Shown here piece by piece: positions 18,950-29,893 of a DNA stretch of 33,836 nt; position 1 is the first letter of the stretch; each line of letters starts with the position of its first letter. The DNA lies in NCBI GenBank assembly GCA_024710705.1, contig JANJUF010000073.1, positions 1-33,836 of the forward strand, read 5' to 3'. Under the pieces are notes generated by a model. The model ran no database searches, had not been told where the DNA came from, and worked only from the letters and a program-made list of their open reading frames with translations. Source of the DNA: Gemmatimonadaceae bacterium (GTDB lineage Bacteria; Gemmatimonadota; Gemmatimonadetes; Gemmatimonadales; Gemmatimonadaceae). A program made the position numbers and the translations under genes.

Positions 18950-20068
18950 CTAGCGGGCGCCGGCGAGGGCCCCGAGGAACTCGTCGAAATGCGGGACGGC
19001 GTCGTGGGGCCCGGGCGCCGCCTCCGGATGGTACTGCACCCCGAACACCGCCTTCTGGCGATGGCGGAGCCCCTCGACCGTGCCGTCGTTCAGGTTGAGG
19101 TGCGTCACCTGGAGGTCTGGCGCGCCTGGGATACCCTCGGCGGACCCCTCGACCGCGAAGCCGTGGTTCTGGCTGGTGATGAGGACGTCGCCCGTGGCGA
19201 GGTCCTTCACCGGATGGTTTCCGCCGCGATGGCCGTACGGCAGCTTCACCGTCCTGCCACCGAAGGTGATGCCGAGGAGCTGGTGACCGAGGCAGATCCC
19301 GAAGACCGGGACGTTGGCCGCGACGATCTCGCGGATGGCAGCCGGCGCGTACTCGACCGCATCAGGGTCTCCGGGCCCGTTCGAGAGGAAGACGCCATCC
19401 GGCTGGAGGGCGAGTACGTCCTTGGCTGGCGTGGTGGACGGAACCACGGTAATCCGGCACCCGCGTTCCTCGAACATGCGGAGGATGTTGCGCTTGATAC
19501 CGTAGTCGTAGGCCACAATGTGGTGCGGCGCACCGGCGTCACCCCACAGATAGCGCTCCTTCGTGGACACCTTGGACGCGAGGTCGAGACCGGCCATCGA
19601 GGGACAGGCCGCGAGCGCCGCGCGGTGGGCAGCGGTAGGCTCAACGCCAGCGCCGATTAGCCCGCGCATGACGCCGGCTGTCCTCAAGTGACGCGTGAGG
19701 CGACGTGTGTCAACTTCTGAAAGGACAGGTACTTGCGCAGATACAAGCCATGGGCCAAGTCCCTGTTCAGCGCGCCAATTCGAGTAGGGTCTCGAGAGCT
19801 CACGGACCACGACGCCGGCCACCTGTGGTCGTTCCGATTCCGGGTCTTCGGAGTTAACGCCATAGTTGCCGATCATCGGCGCCGTCATCACCACGATCTG
19901 CCCGCGGAACGAAGGATCGGTGAAGGTCTCTTGGTACCCGCTCATTCCGGTCGTGAAGACGACCTCGGCCACGGCCGGGGCGCTCAGCAGGGCGTGGAGC
20001 CGGCCAAGAAAAAGGGTCCCGTCCTCGAGGAGGAGGAACCCTGTTTCGTCGTACGAGTGAGCGCTCAC
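18950..20068 (-). CDS. carA: Carbamoyl-phosphate synthase small subunit
   Basis: This is the glutamine amidotransferase subunit that feeds ammonia to CarB for carbamoyl phosphate in arginine and pyrimidine synthesis. The protein is 372 residues from GTG 20068, which overlaps the secG stop as GTGA. The N-terminal CarA domain has [21 protein letters not shown] and [14 protein letters not shown]. The class-I glutaminase domain has the nucleophile Cys in [25 protein letters not shown] and the catalytic His/Glu in [13 protein letters not shown]. The open frame extends upstream to 20536 through secG but that part is out-of-frame noise. No carB is in the window. Confidence 0.96.
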   Translation of the reverse strand: MSAHSYDETGFLLLEDGTLFLGRLHALLSAPAVAEVVFTTGMSGYQETFTDPSFRGQIVVMTAPMIGNYGVNSEDPESERPQVAGVVVRELSRPYSNWRAEQGLGPWLVSAQVPVLSEVDTRRLTRHLRTAGVMRGLIGAGVEPTAAHRAALAACPSMAGLDLASKVSTKERYLWGDAGAPHHIVAYDYGIKRNILRMFEERGCRITVVPSTTPAKDVLALQPDGVFLSNGPGDPDAVEYAPAAIREIVAANVPVFGICLGHQLLGITFGGRTVKLPYGHRGGNHPVKDLATGDVLITSQNHGFAVEGSAEGIPGAPDLQVTHLNLNDGTVEGLRHRQKAVFGVQYHPEAAPGPHDAVPHFDEFLGALAGAR

Positions 20069-20451
20069 GGCTGGGGCGGCGGGGTCGTGGGCGACGTCGG
20101 CACGGACTGGAGCGGCACCGCGGACTGCACGCCTGGCTCGGGCGCCGGGGCGGCCGCCGGAGCCGTCGCGGCCGAGGGCGTGAGCGCCTGGTCGAGGATC
20201 GACGTCGGGATCCGCGAGCGGCTCGACATGATCTGCAGGATGAAGGCGAGCCCGATGAAGATGCCGCCGGCCCACCAGCTCGTCTTGGTCAGGATGTTGC
20301 CAGCCTGACGGGTGCCGAGGAGAGAATCCGACGACGAGGAAGCTCCGCCGAAGCTCGCGGCGAGGCCGCCACCCTTGCCGGCCTGGAGCAGCACGGCCAC
20401 ACCAAGGATGATGGCGTCGAGGATGAGGATGATCAGGAGGAACGTATACAC
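20065..20451 (-). CDS. secG: Preprotein translocase subunit SecG
   Basis: This is the accessory membrane subunit of the SecYEG translocon. The protein is 128 residues with two hydrophobic helices, about residues 3-24 and 58-77. Between them is the cytoplasmic loop [22 protein letters not shown], in which the G-K-G-G-G-L-A and FGG parts are the SecG hallmark. A Pro/Ala-rich C-terminal tail of about 40 residues is typical of this lineage. A good promoter lies upstream, overlapping the end of tpiA. It is coupled to carA by a GTGA overlap. Confidence 0.93.
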   Translation of the reverse strand: MYTFLLIILILDAIILGVAVLLQAGKGGGLAASFGGASSSSDSLLGTRQAGNILTKTSWWAGGIFIGLAFILQIMSSRSRIPTSILDQALTPSAATAPAAAPAPEPGVQSAVPLQSVPTSPTTPPPQP

Positions 20452-20486
20452 GGCAGTTTCCAGGGGTCGGCGTAGGTAAGCCTCGA

Positions 20487-20515
20487 AGAATACTGGAGTT
20501 AGACCCCTCGGTCAA
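20487..20515 (-). promoter_or_regulatory. Sigma-70-type promoter of secG-carA
   Basis: On the minus strand TTGACC (20510-20515), a 17-base spacer and TATTCT (20487-20492) are spaced ideally. The -10 ends 35 bases upstream of the secG ATG. The -35 box overlaps the tpiA stop codon, so secG-carA can be expressed separately from the glycolytic genes. Confidence 0.62.
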
Positions 20516-21261
20516 CTCCGGACGATCGCCAGCCATCCCTCAGCGTCGAGGCTTGCTCCCCCCACGAGTACGCCGTCCACATCCTCTACCGAGACGAGGG
20601 CGTCCACGTTCGACCGGTTGACACTGCCGCCGTAGAGGATCGGCACAGCCCTCCCGCGCTCGCCAGTGATGGCGATCAGCTCCTTCCGCAGCGCGGCGTG
20701 CACCTCGGCGGCATCCTGCGGGGTCGCCGTCATTCCGGTGCCGATGGCCCACACCGGCTCGTACGCGACCATCAACGTGGCGACAGCCGCGGCCTCAAGG
20801 CCGGCGACGGCCGCGCGCAACTGCCGGAGCACCACAGCGAGGGTCTCACCTGCTTCCCGCTCCTCGAGCGTCTCGCCCACGCAGATCATCGGCGTGAGTC
20901 CGGCACGCGCGGCCGCGGCGACCTTCTTGCCGGTGGCCTCGTCGCTCTCGCCGAACACGTGCCGCCGCTCCGAATGGCCCACGAGGACGTGTCGCGCACC
21001 AGCCGCGCGCGCCAGCGTCGCCGAAATCTCCCCGGTGAAGGCACCCTTGTCTTCCCAGTGGATGTTCTGCACGCCGGTCTCGAGGTCCCCGCGCTGCCTC
21101 ACCGCCGCCACCACCACGTGCAATGACACCGCCGGCGGGAAGAACAGCACCCGCTTCTGCTGTTGCCGTGAGTACTGGCTCGTGAACGTGCGCATGAACG
21201 CCTCCGCATCAGCGGGGGCTTGGTTCATTTTCCAGTTGGCGGCGAAGACGAGGGACTTCAT
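20512..21261 (-). CDS. tpiA: Triosephosphate isomerase
   Basis: This enzyme interconverts dihydroxyacetone phosphate and glyceraldehyde-3-phosphate in glycolysis. The protein is 249 residues from ATG 21261, a standard length. The catalytic lysine is in ANWKMN (residues 8-13), the His in [12 protein letters not shown], the Glu in [12 protein letters not shown], and phosphate binding is in LYGGSVN and GVLVGGASL. It ends the gap-pgk-tpiA run, and the secG promoter overlaps its stop. The pgk-tpiA spacer is 55 bases with no clear signal. Confidence 0.97.
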   Translation of the reverse strand: MKSLVFAANWKMNQAPADAEAFMRTFTSQYSRQQQKRVLFFPPAVSLHVVVAAVRQRGDLETGVQNIHWEDKGAFTGEISATLARAAGARHVLVGHSERRHVFGESDEATGKKVAAAARAGLTPMICVGETLEEREAGETLAVVLRQLRAAVAGLEAAAVATLMVAYEPVWAIGTGMTATPQDAAEVHAALRKELIAITGERGRAVPILYGGSVNRSNVDALVSVEDVDGVLVGGASLDAEGWLAIVRS

Positions 21262-21316
21262 TCAGGCTCTTGTGTTGAACGAGAGAACGAACTGCGGCAA
21301 GGTGGTCCCGCTGGCA

Positions 21317-22513
21317 CTAGCGCAGATCCAACGCAGCCACACCTGGCAACACCTTCCCTTCCAGGAACTCGAGCGACGCCCCGCCCCCAGTGGAAACGTG
21401 CGACATCGCCGAGGCCAGCCCCGCTGCCTCGACCGCCGCTGCCGAGTCGCCGCCACCCACGATCGTGGTCGCGCCCTTCTTGGTGGCCTCGACCATCGCC
21501 TGCGCGATGGCCGTGGTGCCCTGGTCGAACGGTGGCGTTTCGAACACGCCCATCGGCCCGTTCCAAATGATCGTCTTGGCGGCCGCGATCGCGCGACCGT
21601 AGCTCATCGCCGAGTCCGGGCCGATATCGAGCATCGCCTCGTTGGACGGGATCGCGTCGCGCTTCACCGCGTGCGCCTTCTTGCCCTCGGCGATTGCCGG
21701 CGCCACCATCGCGTCGTGCGGGAGCGTGAGGCGGAATCCGGCTCGCTCCATCAGGTCCTTCGCCATTGCGAGGCGATCCGGCTCCACCAACGACGTCCCC
21801 GTCTCGAAGCCCATGGCTTTGTAGAACGTGCACGCCATTGCGCCGCCGATGAGGATGCCGTCCACCTTGGGCAGCAGCGCTTCGATCACGTCGATCTTGC
21901 CCGAGATCTTCGAGCCTCCGAGGATGGCGATGAACGGACGCTTCGGCTTGTCGAGCGCACCGCCGAGGTACTCCAGCTCCTTCTGCATCAGGAGGCCGGC
22001 CACTGCCGGTTTGAGCAGCTTGGCCACGCCCTCGGTGCTCGCGTGCGCCCGATGCGCCGCGCCGAAGGCGTCGTTCACGTAGAGGTCGCCCAGCTTGGCG
22101 AACGCCGCGCTCAGTGCCGCGTCGTTCTTCTCCTCACCTGCCTCGAATCGTGTGTTCTCCAGCAGGCATATCTCACCGTCGCCGAGCGCCAGGCTCGCGG
22201 CTTCAGCCGCTGCGCCCACCACGTGCGGCACGAAGGCCACCGGCTTGCCGAGTGACGCAGCCAGGGCCGGCGCGACGGGCGCGAGCGAATACTTGGCCTC
22301 TGGCTTGCCCTTCGGCCGTCCAAGGTGCGAACAGAGCACGACGCGCGCGCCCGCCCTCACCAACGTGAGGATGGTGGGGACGGCCGCGCGGATGCGGGTG
22401 TCGTCGGCCACCGACCCGTCGCCCGCCAGCGGCACGTTGAAGTCCACGCGCACGAGCGCGCGCTTCCCCTTCAACTCAGCGGCCTTGAGGTCCTTGATGG
22501 TGCGGGTCTGCAT
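21317..22513 (-). CDS. pgk: Phosphoglycerate kinase
   Basis: This glycolytic kinase transfers phosphate from 1,3-bisphosphoglycerate to ADP. The protein is 398 residues from ATG 22513. Signatures are the substrate loop [12 protein letters not shown] near residues 19-30, [11 protein letters not shown], the KPF(I)[16 protein letters not shown] block and the nucleotide/hinge segment [19 protein letters not shown] 22513 is 12 bases after the gap stop, with no strong Shine-Dalgarno. It sits in the usual gap-pgk-tpiA order. Confidence 0.97.
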   Translation of the reverse strand: MQTRTIKDLKAAELKGKRALVRVDFNVPLAGDGSVADDTRIRAAVPTILTLVRAGARVVLCSHLGRPKGKPEAKYSLAPVAPALAASLGKPVAFVPHVVGAAAEAASLALGDGEICLLENTRFEAGEEKNDAALSAAFAKLGDLYVNDAFGAAHRAHASTEGVAKLLKPAVAGLLMQKELEYLGGALDKPKRPFIAILGGSKISGKIDVIEALLPKVDGILIGGAMACTFYKAMGFETGTSLVEPDRLAMAKDLMERAGFRLTLPHDAMVAPAIAEGKKAHAVKRDAIPSNEAMLDIGPDSAMSYGRAIAAAKTIIWNGPMGVFETPPFDQGTTAIAQAMVEATKKGATTIVGGGDSAAAVEAAGLASAMSHVSTGGGASLEFLEGKVLPGVAALDLR

Positions 22514-22525
22514 CGCGGCGACGGC

Positions 22526-24350
<1,825 letters not shown>

Positions 24351-24355
24351 GGCGC

Positions 24356-25168
24356 TCAGCGGCGCACCGCGGCCCACATCACATCACGATCGGCCGGCAT
24401 GCCGAACCACCGCTCGAACGCCAGGGCGCCTTGCTCAATCAGCATCGGCAATCCATCGTCCGCCCGCAGGCCGCGCGAGCGGCAGGCACTGATCCAGGGC
24501 GTGCGGCCCCGGCGATAGGTCAGGTCGAGCACGGCCATGCGCTCGGGGATCATGCCGGGGGCGACCGGCATCATGCTGCCGTCAAGCCCCAGCGGCGTGG
24601 CGTTCACCAGCAGGTCTGCACCGTCCATCGCGTCGAGCACGCCGGCCACGACGGTCACGAGTCCGGGATAGCGTGCGGCAAGTTGCGCGGCGCGCTCCGG
24701 CGTGCGCGCGTGCAGTCGGATCTCCGCCCCGGCCCACCCCTGCACCGCCTCGCACACCGCCGCCGCCGCACCACCCGCGCCCAACAGCGCCACGGTGCGT
24801 CTCGCCGAATCCCCATCCAGCAAGCCGCGCGCCGACTTGTCGAAGCCGCCGACGTCCGTGTTGTCACCCGCGAGGACGCCATCGGCATCGCACCAGAATG
24901 TGTTCACCGCGCCCACGCGGGCCGCCAGCGGCGTCAGCCGGCCGCACAGCGAGGCCATCACTTCCTTGTGCGGTACTGTCACGTTGCCAGCGGCACGCTC
25001 GGCCACGAGGTCCTGCACCACCGTCGGCAACGCATCGGCCGCGACATCCACCAGCTCGTACCGAAGGGACAATCCGGCCGCCGCCAAGGCCGCGTTCTGG
25101 AACACCGGCGACAGCGAGTGTGCAACCGGATGTCCGAGAAGGACGAGTCGCCCGGGAAGCATGGTCAT
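24356..25168 (-). CDS. aroE: Shikimate dehydrogenase
   Basis: This enzyme reduces 3-dehydroshikimate to shikimate with NADPH in aromatic amino acid synthesis. The protein is 270 residues from ATG 25168, which overlaps the upstream stop as ATGA; ATG 25162 is an alternative. The substrate site shows LGHPVAHSLSP, the catalytic Lys is in NVTVPHKEV, and GDNTDVGGF holds the Asp. The nucleotide-binding motif is LLGAGGAAAAVCEAV, and LVNATPLGLDG is the usual post-Rossmann block. Length and motifs are normal. Confidence 0.95.
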   Translation of the reverse strand: MTMLPGRLVLLGHPVAHSLSPVFQNAALAAAGLSLRYELVDVAADALPTVVQDLVAERAAGNVTVPHKEVMASLCGRLTPLAARVGAVNTFWCDADGVLAGDNTDVGGFDKSARGLLDGDSARRTVALLGAGGAAAAVCEAVQGWAGAEIRLHARTPERAAQLAARYPGLVTVVAGVLDAMDGADLLVNATPLGLDGSMMPVAPGMIPERMAVLDLTYRRGRTPWISACRSRGLRADDGLPMLIEQGALAFERWFGMPADRDVMWAAVRR

Positions 25169-25635
25169 TCGCCAGCCGCGTCGCGTTCGGCGGCCACGCG
25201 ATCCACCACGCGCTCGATGGCCGTGCACAGCTCACGGAACGTCGCGCGATAGGCGTCGAGGTCGCCGCCGAAGGGATCGGCGATCGCGGCGCTGTCCTTG
25301 CCTTGCGACGCGTACTGCGCCAGCAGATGGACCTTCCCCTCCCCACCGAGGGCCTCGACACGCTCGCGGTGATGCGGACCCATCACCAGGACCAGGTCGG
25401 CACGCTCCACCAGTTCCCGCGAGAGCGCACGCGCTCGATGGTGGCTCAAGTCGAGGCCGTTCTCCAACGCGACCAGCAACGCGCCGTCCGACGCCGGCGC
25501 GTTCTCCCACGCACTCGTGCCGGCACTCGAGACGTGAAGTCCCTCGACGCCCCGCGCCAGTGCCACCGCCTGCGCGATGATCTCGGCCATCGGCGAGCGA
25601 CAGGTGTTCCCGGTGCAGACGAGGAGCAGTTCCAT
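25165..25635 (-). CDS. Low-molecular-weight phosphatase, probably a YwlE-type protein-arginine phosphatase
   Basis: This is a low-molecular-weight protein-tyrosine-phosphatase fold. The protein is 156 residues from ATG 25635. The P-loop reads VCTGNTCRSPMAE at residues 6-18, with the nucleophile Cys7 and Arg13, and a general-acid DPFGG lies later. YwlE of Bacillus, which removes phosphate from arginine, has the same CTGNTCRSP loop, whose Thr in place of Ile favours phosphoarginine, and the same DPFGG. The kinase McsB is not in the window, so the substrate is inferred. In Bacillus, ywlE also sits near the tsaC homologue ywlC, as here. aroE is coupled downstream by ATGA. Confidence 0.85.
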   Translation of the reverse strand: MELLLVCTGNTCRSPMAEIIAQAVALARGVEGLHVSSAGTSAWENAPASDGALLVALENGLDLSHHRARALSRELVERADLVLVMGPHHRERVEALGGEGKVHLLAQYASQGKDSAAIADPFGGDLDAYRATFRELCTAIERVVDRVAAERDAAGE

Positions 25636-25644
25636 GCGCGGAAT

Positions 25645-26313
25645 CTACTGGTCGCCGACAAGGTCCGGCACGCTCTCACGAAGCGTGGCGGCGGCGATGG
25701 CGCCGGGGCGGATGACCCGAGGGCGACGTCCCGTGCAATCCACCACCGTGGAGGGCGTATCCGTCGCCAGCGAGCCCGCATCGAGAAGCAACACGTCCCC
25801 ACGCGCGATGGCCGCGCCGAACTGCTCCAGCACCTCGCGCGCCGAGGTGGCGGCGGGCTCGCCCGGAATGTTGGCCGAGGTGCTGGTGATGGGGTCTCCG
25901 AGCGCGGCGATGAGACGCTGGAGCCCAAGGTGCGACGTCCAGCGCACCGCCACGCCTCCCTCGGGGCCGCGCAGCCGGGCCGGGATGCGACGCTCGCCGC
26001 CCGGGAGGACGAGCGTGAGCGGCCCGGGCCAGTGCCGGGCCGCCAACATCGCCGCCGACTGCGTGAGGTGCAGGCCGATGCGAGCGAGCATCGGCGTGTC
26101 GGAAATGAGCAGCAGAAAGGGCTTGGCCGGCGGCCGACGCTTGAGCGCCACCAAGCGCTCCACCGCCGCGTCGTCAATCATCGTCCCGAACCCATACAAC
26201 GTCTCGGTCGGATAGGCGAGGATCCTGCCCTCCCGCAAATGGGCCAGCGCCGGCGCGATGGCCGCGTCCATCTCCTCGGCGGACCAGAACGGGAGCCCCC
26301 GCGACTCAGGCAT
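25645..26313 (-). CDS. tsaC: Threonylcarbamoyl-AMP synthase (TsaC/YrdC/Sua5 domain)
   Basis: This enzyme makes threonylcarbamoyl-AMP from Thr, bicarbonate and ATP for the t6A modification of ANN-decoding tRNAs. The protein is 222 residues from ATG 26313 and carries only the YrdC domain, without the Sua5 C-terminal extension. Motifs are YPTETLYGFG near residue 34, LKRRPPAKPFLLLIS, the WPGPLTLVLPG block and the ITSTSANIPGEPAA nucleotide segment. The ATG overlaps the ispD end by 8 bases, and the next gene follows after 9 bases. Confidence 0.93.
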   Translation of the reverse strand: MPESRGLPFWSAEEMDAAIAPALAHLREGRILAYPTETLYGFGTMIDDAAVERLVALKRRPPAKPFLLLISDTPMLARIGLHLTQSAAMLAARHWPGPLTLVLPGGERRIPARLRGPEGGVAVRWTSHLGLQRLIAALGDPITSTSANIPGEPAATSAREVLEQFGAAIARGDVLLLDAGSLATDTPSTVVDCTGRRPRVIRPGAIAAATLRESVPDLVGDQ

Positions 26314-27016
26314 CCGGCGCCTCGCGCAGGGGCGCCAGCGCCTCGGCGCGGGCGAAATCGCCGGCCTCCGTCACCTTCATGGCCTTCTCGCTCCCGCGCA
26401 CCACGTGCACGGCAATCCCCAGTCGCTCGCAGAGCGCCGCATCGTCCGTGGCCTCGCCATGCCACCCGGCCCGCTTCGCGTCGCGGTGCGCCCGTTCGAT
26501 CAGCGCACGCGGGAAACCCTGCGGCGTCTGTGCGCGCCAGAGCCCGGTCCGCGCGACAGTCTCCACGATGCGGCCGCCATGATCCACGCGCTTCAGGGTG
26601 TCCACCACCGGCAGCGCCGCCACCGCGCCATGGCCGCGCTTGGCCTCGGCGATCACACGGCCAATCATCTCCGTATCGGCGAAAGGGCGCGCCGCGTCGT
26701 GGATCAGCACGGTGGTGCACTCCGATGGCAAGTCCTCGAGTCCGTTGGCCACCGATTCCGCGCGGGTGCGCCCTCCGACGGAGATCAGCATGCGGTCAAC
26801 GTCGCATTGGAAGATCCACGGTGGCGGATCGCCCGCATACTGTTTGGGCAGCACACACACGACCATCCCGACCTCCGGGATGGCCTGGAAGGTCTGGAGC
26901 GAGTGCAGCAACATCGGCTTGCCGGCAATCCACCGCAGCTGCTTGAGCTCCTGCCCGCCCACGCGGCTGCCCGTTCCGCCGGCCACGATCACGACGCCAA
27001 CGTTGCGGCCGCTCAT
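26306..27016 (-). CDS. ispD: 2-C-methyl-D-erythritol 4-phosphate cytidylyltransferase
   Basis: This MEP-pathway enzyme couples CTP to methylerythritol phosphate for isoprenoid synthesis. The protein is 236 residues from ATG 27016, which overlaps the radA stop as ATGA. The nucleotide-binding loop IVAGGTGSRVGG is followed by ELKQL, where the usual reading is PKQ(Y/F), so the proline is replaced. HDAARPF, a central VDTLK and TPQGFPRALI are typical. ispF is not adjacent in this window. Confidence 0.93.
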   Translation of the reverse strand: MSGRNVGVVIVAGGTGSRVGGQELKQLRWIAGKPMLLHSLQTFQAIPEVGMVVCVLPKQYAGDPPPWIFQCDVDRMLISVGGRTRAESVANGLEDLPSECTTVLIHDAARPFADTEMIGRVIAEAKRGHGAVAALPVVDTLKRVDHGGRIVETVARTGLWRAQTPQGFPRALIERAHRDAKRAGWHGEATDDAALCERLGIAVHVVRGSEKAMKVTEAGDFARAEALAPLREAPDA

Positions 27017-28422
27017 CGGAACAGCGCCCGGAAGAGGGCCGCGAGGTCTGGCACACTCTCCACCTTCAGTTGCCTCGGCAGCCGCTTCGGCACCGAGCGC
27101 GCACCCACAAAGGCGCGCCGCATCCCCATCTTCTCGGCCTCGAGCAGGCGTCGTTCCGCTTGCGAGATCGCGCGGATCTCGCCGCCGAGCCCCACTTCGC
27201 CGAGGAAGATCGCATCGCCGGGCAGCGGCTTGTCGTAGAAGCTCGACGCCAGCGCCGCGGCCACGGCCACGTCACCGGCTGGCTCCTGCACGCGCACGCC
27301 GCCCACGACGTTGAGGAACACATCGAGCTGCGCGAAGGAAAGCCCGGCGCGCTTGTCGAGCACCGCCAGCAACAGCGCGAGGCGTCGCGCGTCGTAGCCC
27401 GTGCTCACCCGCTGTGGCGTGCCGAAGCCGGCCTTGGCGGCCAGCGCCTGCACCTCCAGCAACATCGGACGCGATCCTTCCATTAGGCAGGTCACCGCGC
27501 TGCCCGACGCGGGCGACTCGGCGCGCTCGCCCAGGAACAGCGCCGAGGGATTCTCCACTGCCTCAAGCCCGTTCACGGTCATGCGGAACACGCCAATCTC
27601 GTCCACCGAACCGAATCGGTTCTTGGTGGCCCGCAACACGCGATGGTCGGCCGAGTTCTCGCCCTCGAAGTAGAGCACCGTATCCACGATGTGCTCCAGC
27701 GTCTTCGGGCCGGCGATGCCGCCGCCCTTGGTCACGTGGCCGACCACGAACACCGCGGTGCCGCTCTCCTTGGCGAAGCGCATCAGCCGTGCCGCGCACT
27801 CACGCACCTGCCCGACGTTTCCCGGCGCCCCCTCGAGGTCGCCGGTGAAGACGGTCTGGATCGAGTCCACGACCATCACCTGCGGCCGCATCGACGCGGC
27901 CGTCGCCAGGATCGTCTCGAGGTTCGTCTCGCCCACGAGCGACACCGCGCCGGCGCTCGCGCCGAGCCGGTCCGCCCGCAGCTTCACCTGGAGCGGCGAC
28001 TCCTCGCCGCTCACGTAGAGCGCGCTGTGCCCCGCGGACTCCAGCCGAGCCGCCACCTGCAGGAGGATGGTGCTCTTGCCGATGCCCGGCTCACCACCCA
28101 CCAGCACCATCGAACCCGGCACCACGCCACCACCAAGCACGAAATCGAACTCGGCGATGCCCGTGGCGAGGCGATGCTCCTCCGCGCCTATCACGTCGCG
28201 AAGACGGGGCGTCTCCAGCACCTGGCCCCCTTCCCCGTACGACGCCGCACCCGCCAACCGTCGTTGCGCCCCCGCGCCCTTCGCCGACGCGCTCACCTTC
28301 GGCGCCGCCATCTCCTCGACGAGCGTGTTCCACTCGCCGCAGGTATCGCAACGTCCCTGCCATTTGAGGGACTCGGCGCCGCACTCGGTGCAGCGATAGA
28401 CGGACTTCGCCTTGACCGCCAT
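27013..28422 (-). CDS. radA: DNA repair protein RadA
   Basis: This RecA-like ATPase promotes branch migration during recombination. The protein is 469 residues from ATG 28422. The N-terminal zinc finger is CTECGAESLKWQGRCDTCGEW, the Walker A is GEPGIGKST, the RadA-specific KNRFGS is present after VLRATK, and the C-terminal Lon-like domain includes VGGVRVQEPAGDVAVAAALASS and GEVGLGGEIRAI. Length is normal. It follows dnaB after 34 bases. Confidence 0.97.
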   Translation of the reverse strand: MAVKAKSVYRCTECGAESLKWQGRCDTCGEWNTLVEEMAAPKVSASAKGAGAQRRLAGAASYGEGGQVLETPRLRDVIGAEEHRLATGIAEFDFVLGGGVVPGSMVLVGGEPGIGKSTILLQVAARLESAGHSALYVSGEESPLQVKLRADRLGASAGAVSLVGETNLETILATAASMRPQVMVVDSIQTVFTGDLEGAPGNVGQVRECAARLMRFAKESGTAVFVVGHVTKGGGIAGPKTLEHIVDTVLYFEGENSADHRVLRATKNRFGSVDEIGVFRMTVNGLEAVENPSALFLGERAESPASGSAVTCLMEGSRPMLLEVQALAAKAGFGTPQRVSTGYDARRLALLLAVLDKRAGLSFAQLDVFLNVVGGVRVQEPAGDVAVAAALASSFYDKPLPGDAIFLGEVGLGGEIRAISQAERRLLEAEKMGMRRAFVGARSVPKRLPRQLKVESVPDLAALFRALFR

Positions 28423-28456
28423 CAGCGCGCCGCCCGAGGTAGGCCCGCCGCGCGCA

Positions 28457-29893
28457 TCACTGCTCCGGCTGGCGGCTGGTCCAGTTCTCGAAGCGCGTGT
28501 GGCTCTTCCGGAAATGCAGCCGAATGTGGCCGGTCGGGCCGTTGCGCTGCTTCCCGACGATCACCTCGGCGTAGCCATCGAGCGGGATGTCGGTCGTGCC
28601 GCTCACCATCCGCGGATTCCCCTGGTCGTCGTACGGCCGCTCGTTCATCTCCGGGCGGTAGATGAAGAGCACGAGATCGGCGTCCTGCTCAATGGCGCCG
28701 GAGTCGCGGAGGTCGGACAGCTGCGGACGCCGATTCTCGCCCCCGCGCTGCTCCGAGGCGCGCGAGAGCTGCGAGAGCGCGATGACCGGGATGTTCAGTT
28801 CCTTCGCCAGCGCCTTGAGCGACCGAGAGATCGCCGAGACTTCCTGCTGGCGGCTCTCGGAGTTCGGCGGCCCGGAGACGAGCTGGAGGTAGTCCACGAT
28901 GAGCAGCTTCAGGTCGGCCTGCGTCTTGAGCCGGCGCGCGCGCGAACGCAGCTCGAGCACGGAGAGGCCGGGCGAGTCATCGATCCAAATCGGCGCCTGG
29001 CCAAGCAACGCCGCCGCCTTGGCGAGGTTCGACGCGTCCTGCGCCGTGAGTTGGCCGGATCGCAGCCGTTGGGCATCCACGTATCCCTCCGAGGCGAGCA
29101 TGCGCAGCAGGAGGGATTGAGTACTCATTTCCAGCGAGAAGATCGCCGTCGGGACATTGCTCTCGATGGCGGCGTATTGCGCCATGTTGAGCACGAAGGC
29201 CGTCTTGCCCATCGACGGGCGCGCCGCGATGATGACCAGGTCCGAGGGCTGGAACCCGAGCGTCATCTTGTCGAGGTCAGTGAAGCCCGACGGCACACCG
29301 GTGAGATTCCCGCCCGTCGTGCGGAGGATCTCGATGCGCTCCATCGCCGACCACAGGAGCGACTTGATGCGGACGAAACCTTCGTTGCCGCGGCTGTCGT
29401 TGAGCTCGAGGATCTTGTGTTCGGCGAGGTCCAGCAGCTCGGCCACGTCGGCCGGGCTCTCGTGCCCCTCGCGCACCAATGACGTGGCCGTCTCGATCAG
29501 GCGACGGCGCAACGCCTTATCGCGGACGATGCGGCAGTGGTGCTCCACGTTCGCGGCGGTTGGGATCTCATCCAACAACCCGCCGATGTACTCCTTGCCG
29601 CCGGCGGCGACCAGGTCGCCGCGTTGCTCCAGTTCGTTGGAGAGCGTGAGCGGGTCCACCACTGCGCCGGCGTTGGCGAGCGAGGCCATGGCGCGGAATA
29701 GACGACGGTGGCCTTCGCGATAGAACATGTCCTCGGTGACGAGTTCCATCACGGTGACGATGGCGTCACCGGAGAGGATCATCGCGGCGAGGACGGCGCG
29801 CTCGGCGTCCTCCGACCACGGGGGTCGGCGGTCGGCGAAGGCGTCGGGTGGGCCCTTACGGGCGATCGAAAATTCGACGGGCGAGCTGGACAT
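28457..29893 (-). CDS. dnaB: Replicative DNA helicase DnaB
   Basis: This is the hexameric helicase that unwinds DNA at the replication fork. From ATG 29893 the protein is 478 residues. The N-terminal domain reads PPWSEDAERAVLAAMILSGDA, and the RecA-like domain has Walker A ARPSMGKTAF, IVDYLQLVSG, and the C-terminal RDSGAIEQDADLVLFIYRPE block. ATG 29893 starts inside the preceding glycosylase gene, a 38-base overlap in another frame; I see no better in-frame ATG or GTG nearer the conserved domain. The longer frame upstream to 30049 is shadow sequence. Confidence 0.95.
   Translation of the reverse strand: MSSSPVEFSIARKGPPDAFADRRPPWSEDAERAVLAAMILSGDAIVTVMELVTEDMFYREGHRRLFRAMASLANAGAVVDPLTLSNELEQRGDLVAAGGKEYIGGLLDEIPTAANVEHHCRIVRDKALRRRLIETATSLVREGHESPADVAELLDLAEHKILELNDSRGNEGFVRIKSLLWSAMERIEILRTTGGNLTGVPSGFTDLDKMTLGFQPSDLVIIAARPSMGKTAFVLNMAQYAAIESNVPTAIFSLEMSTQSLLLRMLASEGYVDAQRLRSGQLTAQDASNLAKAAALLGQAPIWIDDSPGLSVLELRSRARRLKTQADLKLLIVDYLQLVSGPPNSESRQQEVSAISRSLKALAKELNIPVIALSQLSRASEQRGGENRRPQLSDLRDSGAIEQDADLVLFIYRPEMNERPYDDQGNPRMVSGTTDIPLDGYAEVIVGKQRNGPTGHIRLHFRKSHTRFENWTSRQPEQ

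Noticed and set aside
24673-26946. 757-codon plus-strand open frame across aroE, the phosphatase, tsaC and ispD
   Set aside because: It spans four well-identified genes on the other strand and reads as low-complexity Arg/Pro-rich sequence.
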